Shown here piece after piece: positions 13,762 through 14,929 of a stretch of 14,929 bases of DNA. Numbering within the stretch: the stretch's first letter is position 1; each line of letters opens with the position of its first letter. A model generated the notes under the pieces. It worked only from the letters and a program-made list of their open reading frames with translations. It did not search any database and had not been told where the DNA came from. Source of the stretch: an uncultured Spirochaetaceae bacterium (GTDB taxonomy: Bacteria > Spirochaetota > Spirochaetia > Sphaerochaetales > Sphaerochaetaceae). The translations under genes were made by a program, and so were the position numbers. Location: assembly GCA_944389985.1 (NCBI GenBank), contig CALXON010000096.1, forward strand, positions 1-14,929, in the 5' to 3' direction.

Positions 13762-14929
13762 AAAGGCTGATGCTGCTGATCATTACCATCCTGCTGGTTC
13801 TCTCCTCCTGCATGACAGGCAGTGAGGAGGCTGGCCCTGGCTGGATCCGCCGTCCTCCGCAGATATTCGGCTCTGTCGTCTTCATCGGCCATGGCTACGG
13901 GGAGTCTAAGGCGGAGTCAAGAGCTTCTGCCATAGAGGATGCTCTTTCCTCAATGAGCCGTGGTCTTGGGTATGATCTTGTGCAGTACTATCTCAGGGAG
14001 CTTGTGAGCACTGACAGCATCGAAGAGCTTGGGACATATATCAATTCGGAATATATCACGGAGTCCGGTGACGGATTTGAAAGCTATGTTGCCCTCGTCA
14101 CACCTGAGACAGCGTACAACTCTCTCAGAAGCGAGGACTATGTGAAGATGCTTGAGAGGGAGGATCAGATACGGTCCAGACTTTCAAACGCGGCAGCACA
14201 CTACAGGGCGAATGAGGATACAGAAGCTCTTGCCGATACGATCGAGGCCCTCTCCCTCTCTCTCGACGGACCTGTAGAGGATAAGTCGCTCTTTCCTGAG
14301 GTTCTCCTTGAGAAGGCGATGGAGTATCTCAATAACATAACCATCCGAACAGACAGACACGGTAATGTCACGGTAAGGCGGACAAAGGGTATGTTCCATC
14401 CTTATGTCGTTTCCGGAAGCATCGATGCCTCCTATGAAAGGCTTGGCGCGGATGGAATGAATGAGAGGCAGATAGTGACATGTCTTACGGACCAGAAAGG
14501 AAAGTTCACCTTCCGTGTGACTGATCCATATACCGTCCGTGGCTCAGATGTCATCTTCTCTGTATCCCTTCCTTCTGCGATCTCTGATGTGAGACGGAAA
14601 GCTCCTCAGGATTTCCTGAGCGAGTTTGACAGACTCTATACGGATAAGAGTGTCATATTCAGATACGATGAGTACACTGCATTCAGTCAGGATGATGCCG
14701 TGATCGGAATTGCCGTCTATGACATGGCAGGAAACATCATCCCCGAGAGCGGAGCATATGCTGCTTTCTCTCAGGAGTTCAGGACAGCCGGGGCTTCATA
14801 TACAGTGACAGCGGCCTATGGAGACGATGCGGAGAGCGTGTATCTTGATCTGCTCTCACGCTATCCTGAGAGATCACATATCATATTCGTCAGGACGGGT
14901 GTTACAGGAGTTTCCAGGATATCATCAGG
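13758..14929 (+). CDS. LPP20-like lipoprotein, runs off the right edge
   Basis: The frame is open to the end of the window (390 codons or more), so the C-terminus is missing. The start reads LKRLMLLIITILLVLSSC; the last Cys is the lipidated residue. After a short linker comes a motif typical of LPP20-type lipoproteins: W-x4-P, then FIGHGYGESKAESRASAIEDAL, i.e. G-x-G-x3-S followed by an Ala-rich helix. A helical stretch and several beta-rich segments follow. Two starts are possible. ATG 13770 leaves the signal peptide with no basic residue and is 18 nt from the ribosome site. CTG 13758 has GGAGG (13747-13751) 6 nt upstream and adds K and R. I favour CTG at moderate confidence. The 4-base CTGA overlap with the previous stop mirrors the ATGA overlap upstream. 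Confidence 0.82.
   Translation, partial: MKRLMLLIITILLVLSSCMTGSEEAGPGWIRRPPQIFGSVVFIGHGYGESKAESRASAIEDALSSMSRGLGYDLVQYYLRELVSTDSIEELGTYINSEYITESGDGFESYVALVTPETAYNSLRSEDYVKMLEREDQIRSRLSNAAAHYRANEDTEALADTIEALSLSLDGPVEDKSLFPEVLLEKAMEYLNNITIRTDRHGNVTVRRTKGMFHPYVVSGSIDASYERLGADGMNERQIVTCLTDQKGKFTFRVTDPYTVRGSDVIFSVSLPSAISDVRRKAPQDFLSEFDRLYTDKSVIFRYDEYTAFSQDDAVIGIAVYDMAGNIIPESGAYAAFSQEFRTAGASYTVTAAYGDDAESVYLDLLSRYPERSHIIFVRTGVTGVSRISS

Overview
The window (about 14.9 kb, roughly 50% GC) most likely comes from a strictly anaerobic, fermentative diderm bacterium. I lean towards a spirochaete, perhaps Sphaerochaeta-like. The basis is a complete NAD-linked [FeFe]-hydrogenase operon under Rex, plus many secreted envelope proteins: small barrel-like outer-membrane candidates and lipoproteins whose lipoboxes end Ser-Cys. 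No rRNA or other phylogenetic marker is present, so the taxon is inference.

Left part (1-5923): the tail of an unrecognised gene and a hairpin terminator come first. Then the redox sensor gene rex (minus strand) diverges from a five-gene plus-strand operon: hndA-like, a small GHKL-type ATPase, hndB-like, hndC-like and hndD/hydA. Together these encode an Hnd-type multi-subunit hydrogenase that links NAD(P)H and ferredoxin to H2. The 160-bp divergent region holds both promoters and several dyads that look like Rex operators. The operon ends in a clear intrinsic terminator.

Middle part (5924-7457): mntP, a manganese exporter gene, sits behind a leader with the hallmarks of a yybP-ykoY manganese riboswitch. 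A convergent hicA-hicB toxin-antitoxin pair follows, with a perfect inverted repeat inside its promoter.

Right part (7458-14929): this is an envelope-protein region. A large surface lipoprotein (minus) diverges from a small membrane protein (plus). Next come a barrel-like outer-membrane candidate and a lipoprotein with hydrophobic C-terminal segments. Then a tightly overlapped set follows: pepT, which has a promoter positioned to give a leaderless mRNA; a secreted, possibly barrel-forming protein; and a lipoprotein with an LPP20-like domain that runs off the window and may start at a CTG codon.

The most interesting points are the cysteine-free HndB-like subunit, the ATPase embedded in the hydrogenase operon, the regulatory architecture (Rex, manganese riboswitch, HicB operator), and the unusual starts of pepT and the last lipoprotein. 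I found no CRISPR array, tRNA, rRNA or insertion sequence.
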